Below are positions 1 to 13,309 of a DNA stretch of 64,000 nucleotides, one piece after another. The notes beneath the pieces were generated by a model that ran no database searches, was not told where the DNA came from, and saw only the letters and a list, made by a program, of their open reading frames with translations. The stretch comes from Sphagnum magellanicum (Eukaryota; Streptophyta; Sphagnopsida; Sphagnales; Sphagnaceae): the NCBI GenBank assembly GCA_021904315.1, contig CM038911.1:21549390-21613389 (forward strand), written 5' to 3'. The position numbers were made by a program, and so were the translations under genes. Every line of letters starts with the position of its first letter. The stretch's first letter is position 1.

Positions 1-1830
1 TATTTGTTTCCGAAGCCTACATGTCCATTTCCATTGTGGAAAGTCAGTGGTTGTGCCACTTGGTGTTGCGTCAGAATCCTTGAGTTGTCTTTCCAAATTG
101 GAAGTAGATGGTTCAATCTACCATCCATGCACCAATTTCTAGAACCATGGAAGAATATGTGATTCTAGCCCTTGAATCTTCTGTTACAACAACAACATCT
201 TTTGATTTATGGATGTCTAGATGTGGACATGATACATTTGCCCTTTTGATTAACTTTATAAATTCACAATGGGTACCTTGCCATGTGACAATGGGACTTT
301 TTGAAACCATTTATACAATTGAAGTTGTATAAGCAACACATTAGGGATCTCTTGGCTTTTTACAACTTGCTAGAAAAATCGGTTGCCTATGTGAAGGATG
401 AAGGTGGCAATTTGTCCATCATTACACGAGCTATTACTTTTGTTGCTAGTTGTACTCCTTTTGCACTTTCAATTCCTTGGCAAGGTTTTTGTTTTGGCCT
501 TGTTTTCAACAAAGCATGCCAATATGCTTGTAATGATACTAATGTTTGTGTTGGTTTTCATGAGGTCAGTTTGAAGGGGACACAATTTACACTACAAAAA
601 ACAATCACCTAGACTAAGAAGTCTAGCAAAGGAGATAATGAATGGCAAAAGGCATGTGTCGATGTTGGGCTCTCCCATTCAAAGCTGAAAACACTTGTGA
701 AGACTAGGTTTACTAATAAGGTCATTCTTTTCCAAGAAATCTTGGAATATTGGGATGCCATAAATTTGTGTTATGGGAGGAAAAAAATGCAAAACTTATA
801 AGGTCATATGCCTGATGCACACACCCCGGCAATTTGCAAGATGGTTGTTAAAACCATGCCTCCTACTGTGAAACAATGTATCTTCAATCAAACTCAAGGA
901 TGCTAGTTACTTTATGATGCTTTGAATGCTATAATTTTTATTAATGTGTTTGTGCAAAATGAGATGGAACAATTTGACATCGCCTCCCTCAATTTTGTGA
1001 GGGGGGATTTTGAGTCTAAATTGGGGGTTTTATGTATTCGTATGATGGCATAAATCAAGGCAATCCTTGCACCATTTCTAGCATTTGCATCTACCTACAT
1101 TGCTATTAAGGCCCACAATATGTTTGTGCTAATGTTGGACCCATGGTTCAAATCCTTGGATATTCTAAAAACATTTGTTGGAAAGGCCAAGGTTATACAC
1201 ATGGTGCTAAAATGTGACACCAAAAGTTTGATGCCATTACTAATGGCTATTTTTCAATTTCTAAATTTCGATGTTAATGGCACTATTGAACTAACAACAA
1301 TTGATGATGAAGAAGAATCCATCTTTGTGGCAATGATCTCAAATGAAGTTACTTTCCAAAGGTTGTTAAGGAGTGAATTATCTTTATTCCACCAAAATTG
1401 TCAATGAAGCCAAAATACATTATTCTACTTTTGACTTGGTGGAAGACCCACGAATCTTGATTTCCCAACATTTCTTTTGTGGTTCAATAGGTTCTTGGGA
1501 TTCTTGGGCCCCAAATCGAAACTGAGATAATTTTCAATGTTGTTAGAATGTTGACAAGTTGATGATGTTGTAGGTTGGGAGTTGACAACTTGGGCAAGCT
1601 TGTAATGATCATGAAGAATTGGCCAATTGATGCATGGACAAATTGCCCATGAGAAGGGTAGTCCATTATTGAATTCTTTTTGAAGAAGTCAGTATCATTG
1701 ACGAAAATGATACATTGTTGGATGTAGCTAGTTATTTCAATATTGATGTCAAACTAGCTTAATGCATACAAAAATTGATGAGCATTTTACTCAATTTTTT
1801 CAAGAGCCAACTTGCTTTGATTAGGAATCT
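1..1830 (+). pseudogene. Decayed hAT transposase, 5' end outside window
   Basis: Remnant of a hAT-superfamily DNA transposase, the enzyme that cuts and pastes its element through an RNase H-like DDE core. Three forward frames used in turn carry it. The first, to about 330, has the motif SFDLWMSRCGHDTFAL, which holds the first catalytic Asp. The second, from about 301 to 1405, has AYVKDEGGNL, a KACQYACND stretch, a KTRF-like stretch and LMLDPWFKSLDI. The third, from about 1431, has LTWWKTHE, the Glu-containing GPQIETE and RLGVDNLGKLVMIMKNW of the C-terminal dimerisation region. At least two frameshifts (near 300-330 and near 1405) and several stops (about 610, 798, 901, 1051, 1458) show it is dead. 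Order and spacing match a nearly full-length hAT protein missing its N-terminal zinc-finger part. No terminal repeat was found downstream. Confidence 0.85.
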
Positions 1831-4800
1831 AGTTGTGTTAACTTTAGTGGCTAGATGTAATAATCAGCTCAATTTTCTGGATCTAATTTGATGAATGGGA
1901 CTATGTCCTTTTTCAATCTTGATTTAAGGTTCCAATAAATGTCCAAACTTTGCACATATTTTTTAACTTACAATTTTGCATGATAATAATGTTTTGGCAA
2001 GTTTGCAAAGATTTTTATCTTTAGAATTTGTCATGGCAAACACTCATAGCATGGTAGCTTTTATTCATTGACCATTTTTAACTAATATGTGTTGATGTGG
2101 GATGTGTATGTGTGTTTGCATGTTTAGGCAAAAAACATTTATCAACATTTATAATAAGATTTTGAGTTGTAATAATATTTATATATATAAATAATAAATA
2201 AAATAATCCATAAAATTACAGTAATTAATTAATTACAAAAAATGAAATGACTATCCTTGTTAAAAGATTTAGAACATATGTTTCCCCAAGGAACCCAAGC
2301 CTTTCCCTAAGGAAAGTTTATTGTTCCTAGGGAAGTTGATTTTTCCCCCGGGAACAATCATGTCCCTAGGGAAAAGGAGCTTAAGTTGCCCCGAGGAGCA
2401 GTTGAAACCTTTTTTCCCTAGGGAACAATCATGTCAAACCTAATATCGCATTTAACTCGTTATGCATGAAATTATGTATAAATAAATAATGAAGTTTAGA
2501 AAAATAAAGTTGTAGGAAATCAAGGATTAATTGGGTTTGAGATATTTGAAAGTTTGTATTTTATGATTAGTGAAAAATTGCATGTAATAATCAAATAGTA
2601 GAAAAAGGGTTTTAGGTCATCAATAATCATATTATAGGGAGTTATTGATTTAGTTGGGTTTGATAGATGCAAGGTTAGATTTATGTTTAGTGAGAGATTA
2701 CATGAGCGATCAAAGAGTAGAAAGGGATTTGGTCATTAGATTGACATTTAAACTATCAAATTAAAGTCATGTTTAGAGAACGGATGAAGTTTAGAAAAAA
2801 AAAGTTGTAGGACTTAGGGGTTGAGTTGTGGTTAGCAAATCATTGAGGTGATATCTTAATGTGGAAAACAAAAAAATTGGGATTAGATTGTGAAAGCTTT
2901 GATGTTTGATCCACCATAAATTTTTGTATGTTGAGAAGTAAAGCAATCATATTGTGTTTCTGTTTATCATAATTAATGAACAATGAATGTAAAATTTGTC
3001 AATGTGTGTAGTGTGTAATGTCAATGGTTGTGTTTCCATGAGACATGCTTACAATGTATGTTTGACATCTAGGATAGAGACATAGAATTTGTTTAGTTTT
3101 TACAAAACCAAGCCCTTGTGCATAACATGTAGTTATTCTACCCAAAATAATTAAATATTGATACCTTTATTGACTTAATACCCTAGAAAATTGATACTAG
3201 GTGAGTGTCAATTTTTTTTTAAAAATCATAATATTTAATACCCTACATGTAAGCAAAATTTTCAAAAATTCTAATATTCAACCCAATGGATATTGAAAAA
3301 AATCAATATCCGATCAACACTACTAGAAACCTTTCCCAACTCCAAAGCATAACATGATATGGGCATGTAATCTAACTTTATGGAAGTTCAAGAGAGAAAA
3401 TAATGGCATGTAGGCTAGTTATGAGGCCATGCCTTACATTCAAGGTGATCACTTTCCATAATTTCATTTTCGACTATCAAGAAAGACCTCCATCAACACC
3501 TTTCAATCATTCTTCCACCAAATAATAACATACATGATTTTTAAATTAACAAAAGCTTTTTTCTCTCTTTGATGTTGTGTGCATGTGTCTTTGTTCTCAA
3601 ACTTTGTGAATGGATTCCAAAAGACAGAAAGAGGGCTATAAAGGAAACAAAGGGAAGGCCGGTGATTGAAACGCATCTTGTGGACATCTTGTGTCATGAC
3701 CTAAAAAATGTGAATTGGTTTTAGATGAAGCCCATAGCCCACTAAGCAAATCCATAGGCTCATATATACACAATCCCAAAACCTTTTGGAAAGGGGGAAG
3801 GGGAGGTTTAACACTTTTGATATGGTTCAAGCATAGATTATACACTAGCATACAAATTCAATTCAATCTATCCAATTTTTCACTATGCCAAGAAAAATTG
3901 GTCTTTATCATTGACTTTGCATAGAAATGAATTTTCATGTCTATAATGAATTTCATAGAAAGATGTTTGTTTGTTAAATAATACATAAAGTGTTTCCAAA
4001 ACAAAACAACTTCCGGATTTTTTTTTGGGTTTTTCTACCACCAAAAACCACAATAAAATATCTCTACCCATAATAATGAAATCACTAGATTTTTTACATT
4101 AATACCTATTGCCATGATTTTGGAGGCTTGTTGACAAGATTGGAACAAAGAACATTCTCCACCCATGTTCAATATGTGGCTCTACTCACATCCAAGATTC
4201 AATATTTAATTTTTCCAAACCCCACCCCTAAAACTAAAATGGGGATGGCAAAAGGTAGGAGACTACTAATAGTAACCCGCATTTGGACCAATCAAACCAT
4301 CTAGCCAATCACCATTAGGTGTTCAGTTTTGCTATGTTTTTGCCATCCTCAACATCTTGTGAAAAAATGTTGGGCCAAAACTATTTTATCAAACCAAACT
4401 AACACGTTTTGATCTTTTTTCATAAAAATTTTGTTATACAATGCACTGGTGGGGTTGCTTTGAGCTACCTATTAAATAGTCTCACAATTTTTTTTTCTTC
4501 TTATGCCTATACTTTGGTTGTGAAACACTACCACACCCCCCTTGATTTCCAAGGTTGCTTGTAAGACTGAATGTAATGGGGTCTTGGGTAGCTACAATGC
4601 ACTTATAAGTTATTTAACAAACCCCATGTTGCCCAACATGAGTTCTAGTAGTGATTAGAGCTCAACACACAAATTTAAGCAAATTGAAGTTGATGTAGTC
4701 CATTAGTATTGAATGTGATCCATTTATATTGGATCTTTTCCACATTATCAAGGGCGTCAAGAATTTCTTATTGATTTGGTTAGTCAATCCATCATCATTG

Positions 4801-5905
4801 AGATGTAATTTTGAAAGATCGAAAATAAACTCAATTGGTATGGATCTTGGTCTTGATTGAAGTCCAAATTGAGTCCACAAACAATGAATGATATAATTTT
4901 CCCAAGGATCTTTATATTCACATTGTCAATTATCGAAGAATTATAGTTTTTATTATGTCAATCCATGATCATTGAAGTAAGAAAATAAAAAACCATTAAA
5001 TAATCTAAAATAAATTTAATTAGGATTTTTTTTTTGTCTTAACATTATCAATGTTATCAAACCTATACAAACGTGTTTTTACTTCATTTTCATTATTTAA
5101 TCATTTTATTTGGAATACCATGATTTGAGGTTTCCTTCATCAAGAGTTGGAGTGGTGAATTTGCAAATGCAAGATTTAGTCATCATGGAAAGCTTGAAAT
5201 GAATAATGCCACCTACAACCAAATCTAGACATACCATTAGGGTGTTGTAAACATAGCCCCTTGAATTTGAAGTTAGTTATTTAATATGGGTCAACAGATT
5301 GAACCCTACATATTCACATTCCATAGAGCTCAATAATTTAACAAAACCAGCAAAATAAGGCCATTAGTTATGCTAACTTTTCTAGGCAAAATGATTTTGC
5401 ATGCTCTCCATTTGAACCAAACATGTTGTAAAACCTTGAGTGACATGATATTGAAATTTCAAGAATTCCATTGGCATCTAGATAATAATGACCATTGATC
5501 AATTTATATGTGAATCTTGGCATTGTATATATTGATTATAGGTTCTTGTTGGGTGTCATCATGGCCCATTTGTTCAAGGAAACAAGGGGCAATTAAGGAG
5601 TTGAAAAATGTGAAAAAATAACACAAGTTATTGAAATTGAAGTCCAATGGACATAGAAGAAAAAAGATGTTACTCAAGAGCATGTGAAAGGTATAGAGCT
5701 CGAAAAATGGCACTTGCTTTTGCTATGCAAACATAAGTGGACATTGTCGTAGGGAAGCACCATTGGCACCCTCAAAAAAACTTGTGACAATTTCGAAAAT
5801 AACCTCAAAAAACAATTGTAGAGATTTCAAGGAAGATGGTGTTGTACTCTATAGAACAAATGAAAGGACTGGATACTATTTTGCAACAAGCAACATTTGA
5901 GAAGT
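1831..5905. other. AT-rich intergenic sequence, no gene recognised
   Basis: Long AT-rich stretch with no open frame that resembles a known protein; the short frames present have no recognisable domain and AT-driven composition. The only distinct structure is the CCCTAGGG-type repeat patch near 2.28-2.44 kb, listed separately. Confidence 0.5.
2281..2440. repeat. Clustered CCCTAGGG-type short palindromes
   Basis: About 160 bases carrying repeated near-palindromes of the form TTCCCTAGGGAA (for example TCCCTAAGGA, TTCCTAGGGA, TCCCCCGGGAA, TCCCTAGGGAA). The string GGGAACAATCATGTC occurs twice, about 60 bases apart. The same kind of CCC(N)GGG palindrome pattern fills the foldback element at 35.8-37.6 kb, so this patch may be a distant relative of it. 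No coding content. Confidence 0.6.
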
Positions 5906-6697
5906 GGGTGAAAACACATTCAAGGGGGCAACTTTGGGCACTTTCATGACATGTATATAAAATATATTTATGCACAACATATTGCATTTAATTTTGGGTT
6001 TCACTTTCAGCATTTAGGCTTGACATTTTGATTTTCACAAAATTAATGATATCTAATATTATTTGAAAAAATAATTTAAAGCTTAAATTCAAGGAATAAT
6101 GAATATATTTATGGTATATATAATATTATAGAGCCTATTTCTATTTTTGGACTACATTAAGTTTGGGATTGAATTAATCAACCAAAAAATGTGTGAAATG
6201 AAAATTTAAAAATGACTCACCTTGTATATCTTGTCATTTTCCATTTGAAAGTGATAGTTTGCCAAAATGTTAATTTACCCATACTTATGGTCTTAGCCCC
6301 AAAAAACACACATTTGTGATATGATAATTATCAAAATTTTCACATGGCTCACAAACTTATTCTAATCATATGGAATCACGATGTTTAATAGAAACTACAA
6401 ATTTCATAAAGACTAAAAATCATTTCAATCATTTTTTAATATATTTGCATTTTTTAATACATAGTGATGTACATGTTTTTGCCACAAGTATATTTGAAAA
6501 TTGCACAATATAAGTTGAAAAAAGGAATTTTCTTTGCAATTGAATTCTTTATATTATAATCTACCATATTATGCAAAAACTTTAAGAAAATATGCTCCAA
6601 TATTACCATAGTTGAAATTCAAACATGGACACCCCTAAAAAACATTATAATGTACATGTGACAACATTTTTGGCCCCCATGTAGTGTGCTTTCACCC
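5906..6697. mobile_element. Non-autonomous DNA element, GGG termini, 4-bp duplication
   Basis: A 792-bp element with terminal inverted repeats. The left end reads GGGTGAAAACACATTCAAG. The right end, reverse-complemented, reads GGGTGAAAGCACACTACATG. It is flanked by the direct repeat AAGT (5902-5905 and 6698-6701). The left terminus is identical over its first 15 bases to one terminus of the element nested in the gypsy gag region at 46.25-47.07 kb, and a short subterminal stretch containing GTACAT and a T-rich run is also similar. It has no transposase and would need one in trans. Superfamily is not clear; a 4-bp duplication fits Sola-type elements, which is inference only. Confidence 0.65.
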
Positions 6698-6701
6698 AAG
6701 T

Positions 6702-7285
6702 TCATCACTCATCCCCTTGTTAGAAATATGATTCTTGAATACCTCAAAAACCTTGATTTGGTCAAATACAACTCAAAGATTTTGGGCAAGTTCAAGTTTG
6801 ATTTAAACATTCATTTGTTTGGATTTCACAAAATTGAACTTGTGGTTGCCAAAGATATTATTTACACATTAGCATCTAACTAATCTATCAATAGTAGTAT
6901 GGGTATTGCTAAATCATTGGGGGTAGAAATATGCAATATCAAGACGGCAATGGGGAGGAAGTCCAGTTGGATACAATTCAAGATGCTTTTTGGATCAACT
7001 CGAAATAAGCAATAAAAGATGTCATTATAGATTGGTGGACCAAAGAGATAATGTATATCTCCAAATAGGAAAGATGTTGTGAAAAAGGTGAATTATAGTC
7101 AAACATTATGAAGAGCATCCTAAACATTACTTCCAAGTTTCACAAGTAAGATGGATGACACCAAATTTAATCATATTTGTTGAGTTGTGAAACTTTAAAA
7201 TTTGTTGTTTTTCATGGACTTCATGTCAATGTTGGACTCTCTAAGGTTTTTCCATCATAGTTTATTAATATCACATACAAAGCAA
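6702..7285. other. AT-rich sequence, no gene recognised
   Basis: No convincing coding sequence. It lies immediately upstream of a gypsy integrase tail and might hold further unrecognisable remains of the same element. Confidence 0.4.
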
Positions 7286-7570
7286 AAATTCAAATTTGAA
7301 AATCATGTACTTCGGTTTCCAAAAGGACAAAAAACACATCTTGAGAAATTTTCACCAAAAAGTGGTTTGGTCCATATAGAATAGAATTTTGCTTACTAAA
7401 CAACATTGTTCTAAATTAGTAAATATGGATAAGTTTCATCCAAATCTTGTACTTGTAAATATAAAGAAATTAAAACCTTACCAATTTTTGGATGATGAAG
7501 CACAAACCACAAACGGCCCATGGCCAATATATTGGGAAGGACAATGCGGTGCTAATGTTAATGACAAATA
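7286..7570 (+). pseudogene. Ty3/gypsy integrase C-terminal fragment
   Basis: Fragment of the C-terminal part of a gypsy-type Pol polyprotein, just beyond the integrase core. Short forward frames give VLRFPKGQKTHLEKFSPK, a cysteine-free barrel-like segment, then a shifted LVNIKKLKPY and QFLDDEA..GP.P.YWEGQ, in the order found at the end of integrase in one plant gypsy lineage. Frame changes and a stop near 7382 show it is decayed. No catalytic core, reverse transcriptase or LTR could be recognised around it, so it looks like a truncated old copy. It belongs to a different lineage from the 13-kb and 42-48-kb gypsy copies. Confidence 0.7.
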
Positions 7571-9554
7571 AGTGGACAACAATGAAAAACCAGTTTACAT
7601 GGTACAAATTAATCAGATTGGAAAAAATACACAATGAAGGTGGACACATTTTTTGTGAAGGTGGATGTGGATGATATTTGTTTGGATCCAATGCCATATG
7701 GCAATAAAAGGCACAACATTTTAAATGAAAAAAACCTAAAAGGAAATTAAAAGTGACAAATTAGGGGACACAAAAGCCAATGGTATTAACTTGTCATGAC
7801 AATGTTTGTGAATAGCCATTTTCCTTCATTTTTTTTGTTTTCCATTATTTCCCTTTCATCAAAATGAACGAAATTTTTTTTGTTGAAAAGCTTAAGAGAC
7901 TTGCAAGAAAAAAAGAAGTGAAAAGAAATATTGTTTGTGAGAAAGAGGGAGTTACATCATAAGGAAACGATTATTGCAAGAGGCCAATAGTTGGGAGCAA
8001 ATCAAACTTCACATTCCAAATTTGCAAATATGTAATTGCTCCAAGTTCATCCCCGCATACTTCTCCATATTATGATCTAGGAAGGAAATTTAAAGTGAGT
8101 TTACATACTTTAGTGTGGACAAGAAGCAAAACAAAAAAGTGGTTATGATTTTTGAGAAAGAGAGGGATTTCATTTTCTCAAGGTGTGCTAGAAACTATGG
8201 TGTTGACAAATTCTAAAGACAAGGATGACCTCCAATTTTTTCAAGAATTGAAATAATCAACAACACCAGCACCACCTTCATCAAGCATAAGCATGGTGAA
8301 ATATGCCAATTGGAAACACTATTATTTTGGAAATTATCCATAAAGTATACTTTAATATATTGAATTCATAAATATTATTCAAGTCAATTATCAACACTAA
8401 GAAGTTCTTTGACTTCATTGTAGAATATTGAATAATCACATGTTTTAATATGCATTTAAGTATTTTTTTGGAGTTGCAAGTACTAAAAAGTACGTGTCAC
8501 AATTTTGCAAAATGAAGTTACAAGTACATGAAAGTAAAACATCAATTAATATGATTATACTTTCAAGTTGATAAAAGCCTAATGTGTATGCATATAGTTT
8601 CAACTTTTCATATTATAGTCATAATCTATCAAAGTTTTAATGTAAAATTACTTTGGAAAATTTGAACAACCAGCCAATTTCAAACATTTTTTTCATCCAT
8701 TTTCTTTACATAGAAATCTTTTTTACATTTTTTTCAAACTTTATGTTCAACTTACAATAAATTTGACGAAGCATTCTATGATTTTAAAATCCAACTTAAA
8801 TAGGTTTTTAATATTTTTTTGAATGTGAATGTTGGAAAGAGACTACTTTTGAAATAAATTTTTTTTAAGACTATTTTTTTGGCATACTTTATCATGCTTA
8901 GACCCCATTTGTTGTTACTTTTGAATGATAGTTTATACCATGTTCTTCAAATCCTATCCATTCAAATTCTATGAATAAAACCAATGAATACATTAAAATG
9001 TCTCATCAAAGTAGGTATGTTCTTTCACTAGAACCAAAGTGGTTGATTTTTACACCCACATAACAAGGTTATATTTAAGAATTAGAGAGGATCACCACTT
9101 GGGTGAAAATGGGAGAAGAAAAAAAAACATGGGCATAAAAAATGAAGTTTGTAGGTATGTTTGAGATTGATTGGAAAATCCCACACCATGACTTGTTCAG
9201 AACAACACATTTGGGGTTTTGTAATTAGCCTTTATGACTATGTATTAATTAAAAATGACATTTGTGACTAATGAATGTTGAGTTGCTAAACCCATGTCAT
9301 TTCACCCATTTACTTACAAATGACATATAGTTGCGAAGCCTAGTCATCTTATCAATTAGGTTTTTTAAATTTTCTTATAATATTGAAATTTCATGTCATC
9401 ATTGACCTTGATATGATGTGTAAAATGCATGCCATGTCAACCTAGTTGTTTTACTCAACTAAAAGTTTTAAAAGACGCCTTGATAAATGGATGCTGTGTA
9501 TCAAAAATTTATAAACATAGGTTCAATTATGAATCATCACACATGAGCAAAAGT
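7571..9554. other. AT-rich intergenic sequence, no gene recognised
   Basis: No open frame with a recognisable domain, no long repeat and no RNA gene seen. Poly-A and poly-T tracts are frequent. Confidence 0.45.
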
Positions 9555-10215
9555 TAACCTACCCTAGCCTAGGTAGCCTAAATAGCTAGCTTCGCCAAAA
9601 ATCAACCTAGTCTAGTTAGCCTAAGCAATTTAACCTAGGCTAGGTGGCGTAAGTTTTTAAAACATTTCGACCTCCTAGCCTAGGTAGCCTAAACTAGGCT
9701 ACTTAACTTAAGCCAAATGGCCTAAGTATCATAGGTTGCAAGAGTGAGGACTTTAACCTTTCACCTTCACTTTGGGGTTCAAGTCTTCATCCATTGCACT
9801 ACCACATTTTTTTTGTACTAATTATATTTGATACAATGTTATAAAGCTCAAAAGTTTTGGCCTTGAATTAAACTTGGCCACCCTAGGTTAACCTAGATCA
9901 ATCCACCTACTACCTACCAACCTAGCCTAGACCTAGACCTCCCTAGGTTGATATTAAATGAATTTGTTTGTCAACCTATGCTGCTTAGTAACCTAGCCTA
10001 GGTTAACCTAGGCATTCCTAAGTTTTAAAAAAACTAAGATAGTTATGTCACATCTAGTTGCATATAATCACATCATAATTTTATTTAGTCACACAAACTT
10101 GAGGTGGTTACAAGCTTGATAAAATATTTTATAATGAGGCTATCTAGGTTAACTTAGCAAAAAACCAAAAGTTAGGAACCTAAGCGAGCCTACCTAGGTT
10201 AACTTATTCTAGGTA
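9555..10215. repeat. CCTAGG-rich degenerate repeat region
   Basis: A patch in which variants of AACCTAGCCTAGGTAGCC recur in both orientations, densely at 9.56-9.74 kb and again at 9.88-10.02 kb and 10.14-10.21 kb. The motif is close to its own reverse complement, so the region can form many alternative small hairpins. Isolated copies occur near 10.97 kb. The dense blocks are separated by about 150 bases without the motif. No coding potential. Confidence 0.75.
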
Positions 10216-12099
10216 TATTTAAACATATTAGATGTAGTAAATTTCTTATGTCTAGTTAACATAAGAAAATTTCTTCCTTTTCCTTTGTGCTTAATTGCAG
10301 CCCCAAATCAATATAGGCACGCCTCCATCAACTATTCTACTAATATCCAATATTGTTGTTCCAAACACTAACAACTTATCTACACAATTGAAGTGTGCAA
10401 ACAACTATGTTGATGCCCTTTTTTAAATTAAATAGTCAGGGCATTTCTATAATGTAATGGTTGAGGTAAAGTCCCCACCATGGGTAGATACATGACTAAA
10501 CCTACCCCACCTTAAATGTAGAAATGTTGCAATAAAACATTTTCATCTCATCAAAGAAGTACATAACCCGATAACTAATCACCTTTCATGCAGCTAGCAA
10601 TGATGAGGGTGTGGAAGGTATCCCACATTGGTTGCATTCCATCAATTTGTATGTCCTCATAAACATCCTTCATCAAATAAAAACTACAATATGCACTCTT
10701 GATTCAACTAGACATTAAAGCAAAAAAATGTTCATTGTATCTACAACTAATTCTTCAACATTTCAAGAATTGTAAGTACATCTAGTTTAGTATTATGCTT
10801 TATCATTTTGATGTGTATTGGAAAATTGAGATGGTCAAAACTAACCATTTGCTATTGTTGATTTCAAGCAAGGCCTGGTTATATTTAGCAATTATAAGGT
10901 AACCTATATTACAAAGTAGGTTTTTATTAAATAACTTACAGACATAGGTTAATCTAATAGGTATGTTAACCTAGGCTAGTGTGTTAAATAGTTAAAAAAT
11001 CAAGGAGTTATGTGTCACCTTTTTTTAAACAACTATTAATATTGTAGTCATAATCACAAGTTCAAAATAGATTGTTTAGTACACATACACATGCATGTGA
11101 ATTCATGGCTTCAAAAACCTTGTGGCACACAAAACATTATGACATGCCATGACAAATATTGGTGCCATAAATTCAAAACACAAAAAATTAGCTATAATTT
11201 GGGGCAATAATAAATCTAAAAATATATTTGGTATATAAATCTAATGAGCACACCTCATGAACTTTTGCTATATGGCATGTATTCTAAAAAGGAGATGTTG
11301 AATCATCATTAATCACATTATCAACAAAACCTTTGACCAATTAATAAAGGAAATTTCGTTGAAGTTATTGTTACAAGTTATGAAGTGTTGCAACTACTAG
11401 TCAAACTTGTTGCCACATGGCATGCCATGTCAGCATCATGTGACCATAAACATTATTATTCATCAAAAGTTGCAAGAATCAATGGAATTTTGTTAATAAC
11501 TAATTTTGGATGATTAAAAATACATTAATTTATTTATTTTTTGAAATTTTGATATTTGTGTGAAAACCATAAAGTTGTGATATCAACTACAATTGCAAAA
11601 TCATAATGTCATGTGGTGCCACAATCTCCTTTACAACTATGCAGTCATGAACATGAACATGTAGTTACAATTACAATTGAAAAAAAAATAGTCGATTTAT
11701 TAATCAGTTGTAAAACACAAAATGTGTTGTTTTGGTTGGTATGGTTCATATTGGATCACATTGGATCCACATCCCCTTAAGTCATCTAATACTAAGTAGT
11801 CATTTTGAAATTATTGACTTTTATTTCAAGTCTTGAACAACAAATAGGTAGTTTGTTCTAAAAATTGATTTAAGTCAATTCATGATTACAAGGGATGTTG
11901 TCCCAATAAAACCCACTCAAAATTATTAGGGGTTGTTTTAAGGCAAAACTAAGTGTTATCGCACTAAAACCCTTAGAGGCAACTTGGGTTGCTTCAAAAT
12001 AGCATTATCATGAACATGAAAACTATGAAGATGGATGATGGAAAGACAAAGCTAAATTTAAATCCAAACAAAAAACATAAAAATTAAAACAAAAACACA
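10216..12099. other. AT-rich sequence, no gene recognised
   Basis: No recognisable gene. The right-hand part probably includes the 3' end of the LTR described next, whose exact boundary I could not place. Confidence 0.4.
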
Positions 12100-13140
12100 A
12101 AAAACTAAAAACAAGAACATGAAATGTGTAAAACACAAGTGCAAACAAATTTTTATTATGTTCAAATATGAAGACACAAACAAAAAAAAAACATAATAGA
12201 ACTATGGAACAAGATTCTACCTTAGACTGATGTTGAACAAACTGACCATAATGGGGGCTAGGTTTTACCTCTATTTATACCACTTTAATTTTGAGATCAA
12301 ATTCATGAAAGTTTCCATAAAGCTTTCCATATGCCCATCAACCAAAGAACCTTCTTGAGAACCATTCTAATTATAAATGAGCTATGAGTGAATAGTGAAT
12401 TGAAAGTGAATAATGAGTGAACTATGAGTTGATTAAAAATGAATTAGTGATGAACTAAGAAAACTAGGAGTTAACTAGGAGTTAACTACAAGTTATCTTG
12501 GAGTGAACTACAAATTAATTATAAGTGAATTACAAATTAACTAAGAGTGGTATGTCAGCAAGGTAAAGTAGATAAAAAAAATAGTCCACCCAAAGTCCAA
12601 TTAAAAAATGGAACAATTTTTAATATGGACACAAGAAAATAAACTCAAAATATTTTGAAGTAGAAATATAAAACCATAGGGCCATACATATAGTTTATGG
12701 GAAGTTTGATACAAAGTTTGAACAATTTTGGTCTCATAAAAGTAGGTTGAAAGTACATTTGAAGTTAACTAAGTCAAAATGGTGTTCAAACCTACTTCAT
12801 ATTAAAAATTTGATATATTATGATTATAACATTATAATTTGATAATACATAAATATTTTTTAGGGCTCCATTAAGTTGAAAGTTTTTAAAAATTAATATT
12901 TCATCTACATGTAGCCCATTTTGTAAGATCAGACATTTTGTGCAAGTAGAAATTATTTTAAAAATTCTACTTAATTATACTTTCAAGATGGGGTTTTTCA
13001 ACATTTTAAACATAAAATGAAAAATTATTATCATGTTAATTATTGTACAAAAAAAGATTTCTACTTTTAATACACTAAAACTTTTTCATGGCTACATGTA
13101 ATTTTGTTTGACAAAGAACAGTGAGCCGTTTACTTTACCT
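12100..13140 (-). mobile_element. Probable 3' LTR of a chromodomain gypsy element
   Basis: The region lies directly downstream (reverse strand) of integrase and chromodomain coding remains. On the reverse strand it has a TATA box (TATAAATAG, 12280-12272), the conserved block CAGTTTGTTCAACA just after it, and a polyadenylation signal AATAAA (12157-12152) about 120 bases downstream. The same order of TATA, CAGTTTGTTCAACA, AATAAA and TCATGTTCTTGTT recurs on the forward strand at 63.49-63.64 kb, so the two are copies of one LTR family. The U3 part (12.36-12.56 kb) contains a minisatellite of GAGTGAACTA-like units. Outer boundaries are approximate because TG/CA ends and a target duplication could not be fixed. 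Confidence 0.6.
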
Positions 13141-13309
13141 TGCTTGCACCTTATGGATTATGAGTGGATTGTGAAATCATAGATGGAAATCCATGTGAAT
13201 GAATTCCATTCATCATGTGATTATGTCTAATGTTGATGTTTGTGACATCACTTCTTTTTCTAGGGATGTTTCCATAAAAAGTGGCCTTAAGCTTGTTTGG
13301 AAATCATTG

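Noticed and set aside
9720..9810. tRNA-like or SINE-like block with GGTTCAAGTC
   Set aside because: A box-B-like string follows a poor box-A-like one, but no cloverleaf can be formed and no poly-A or duplication marks a SINE.
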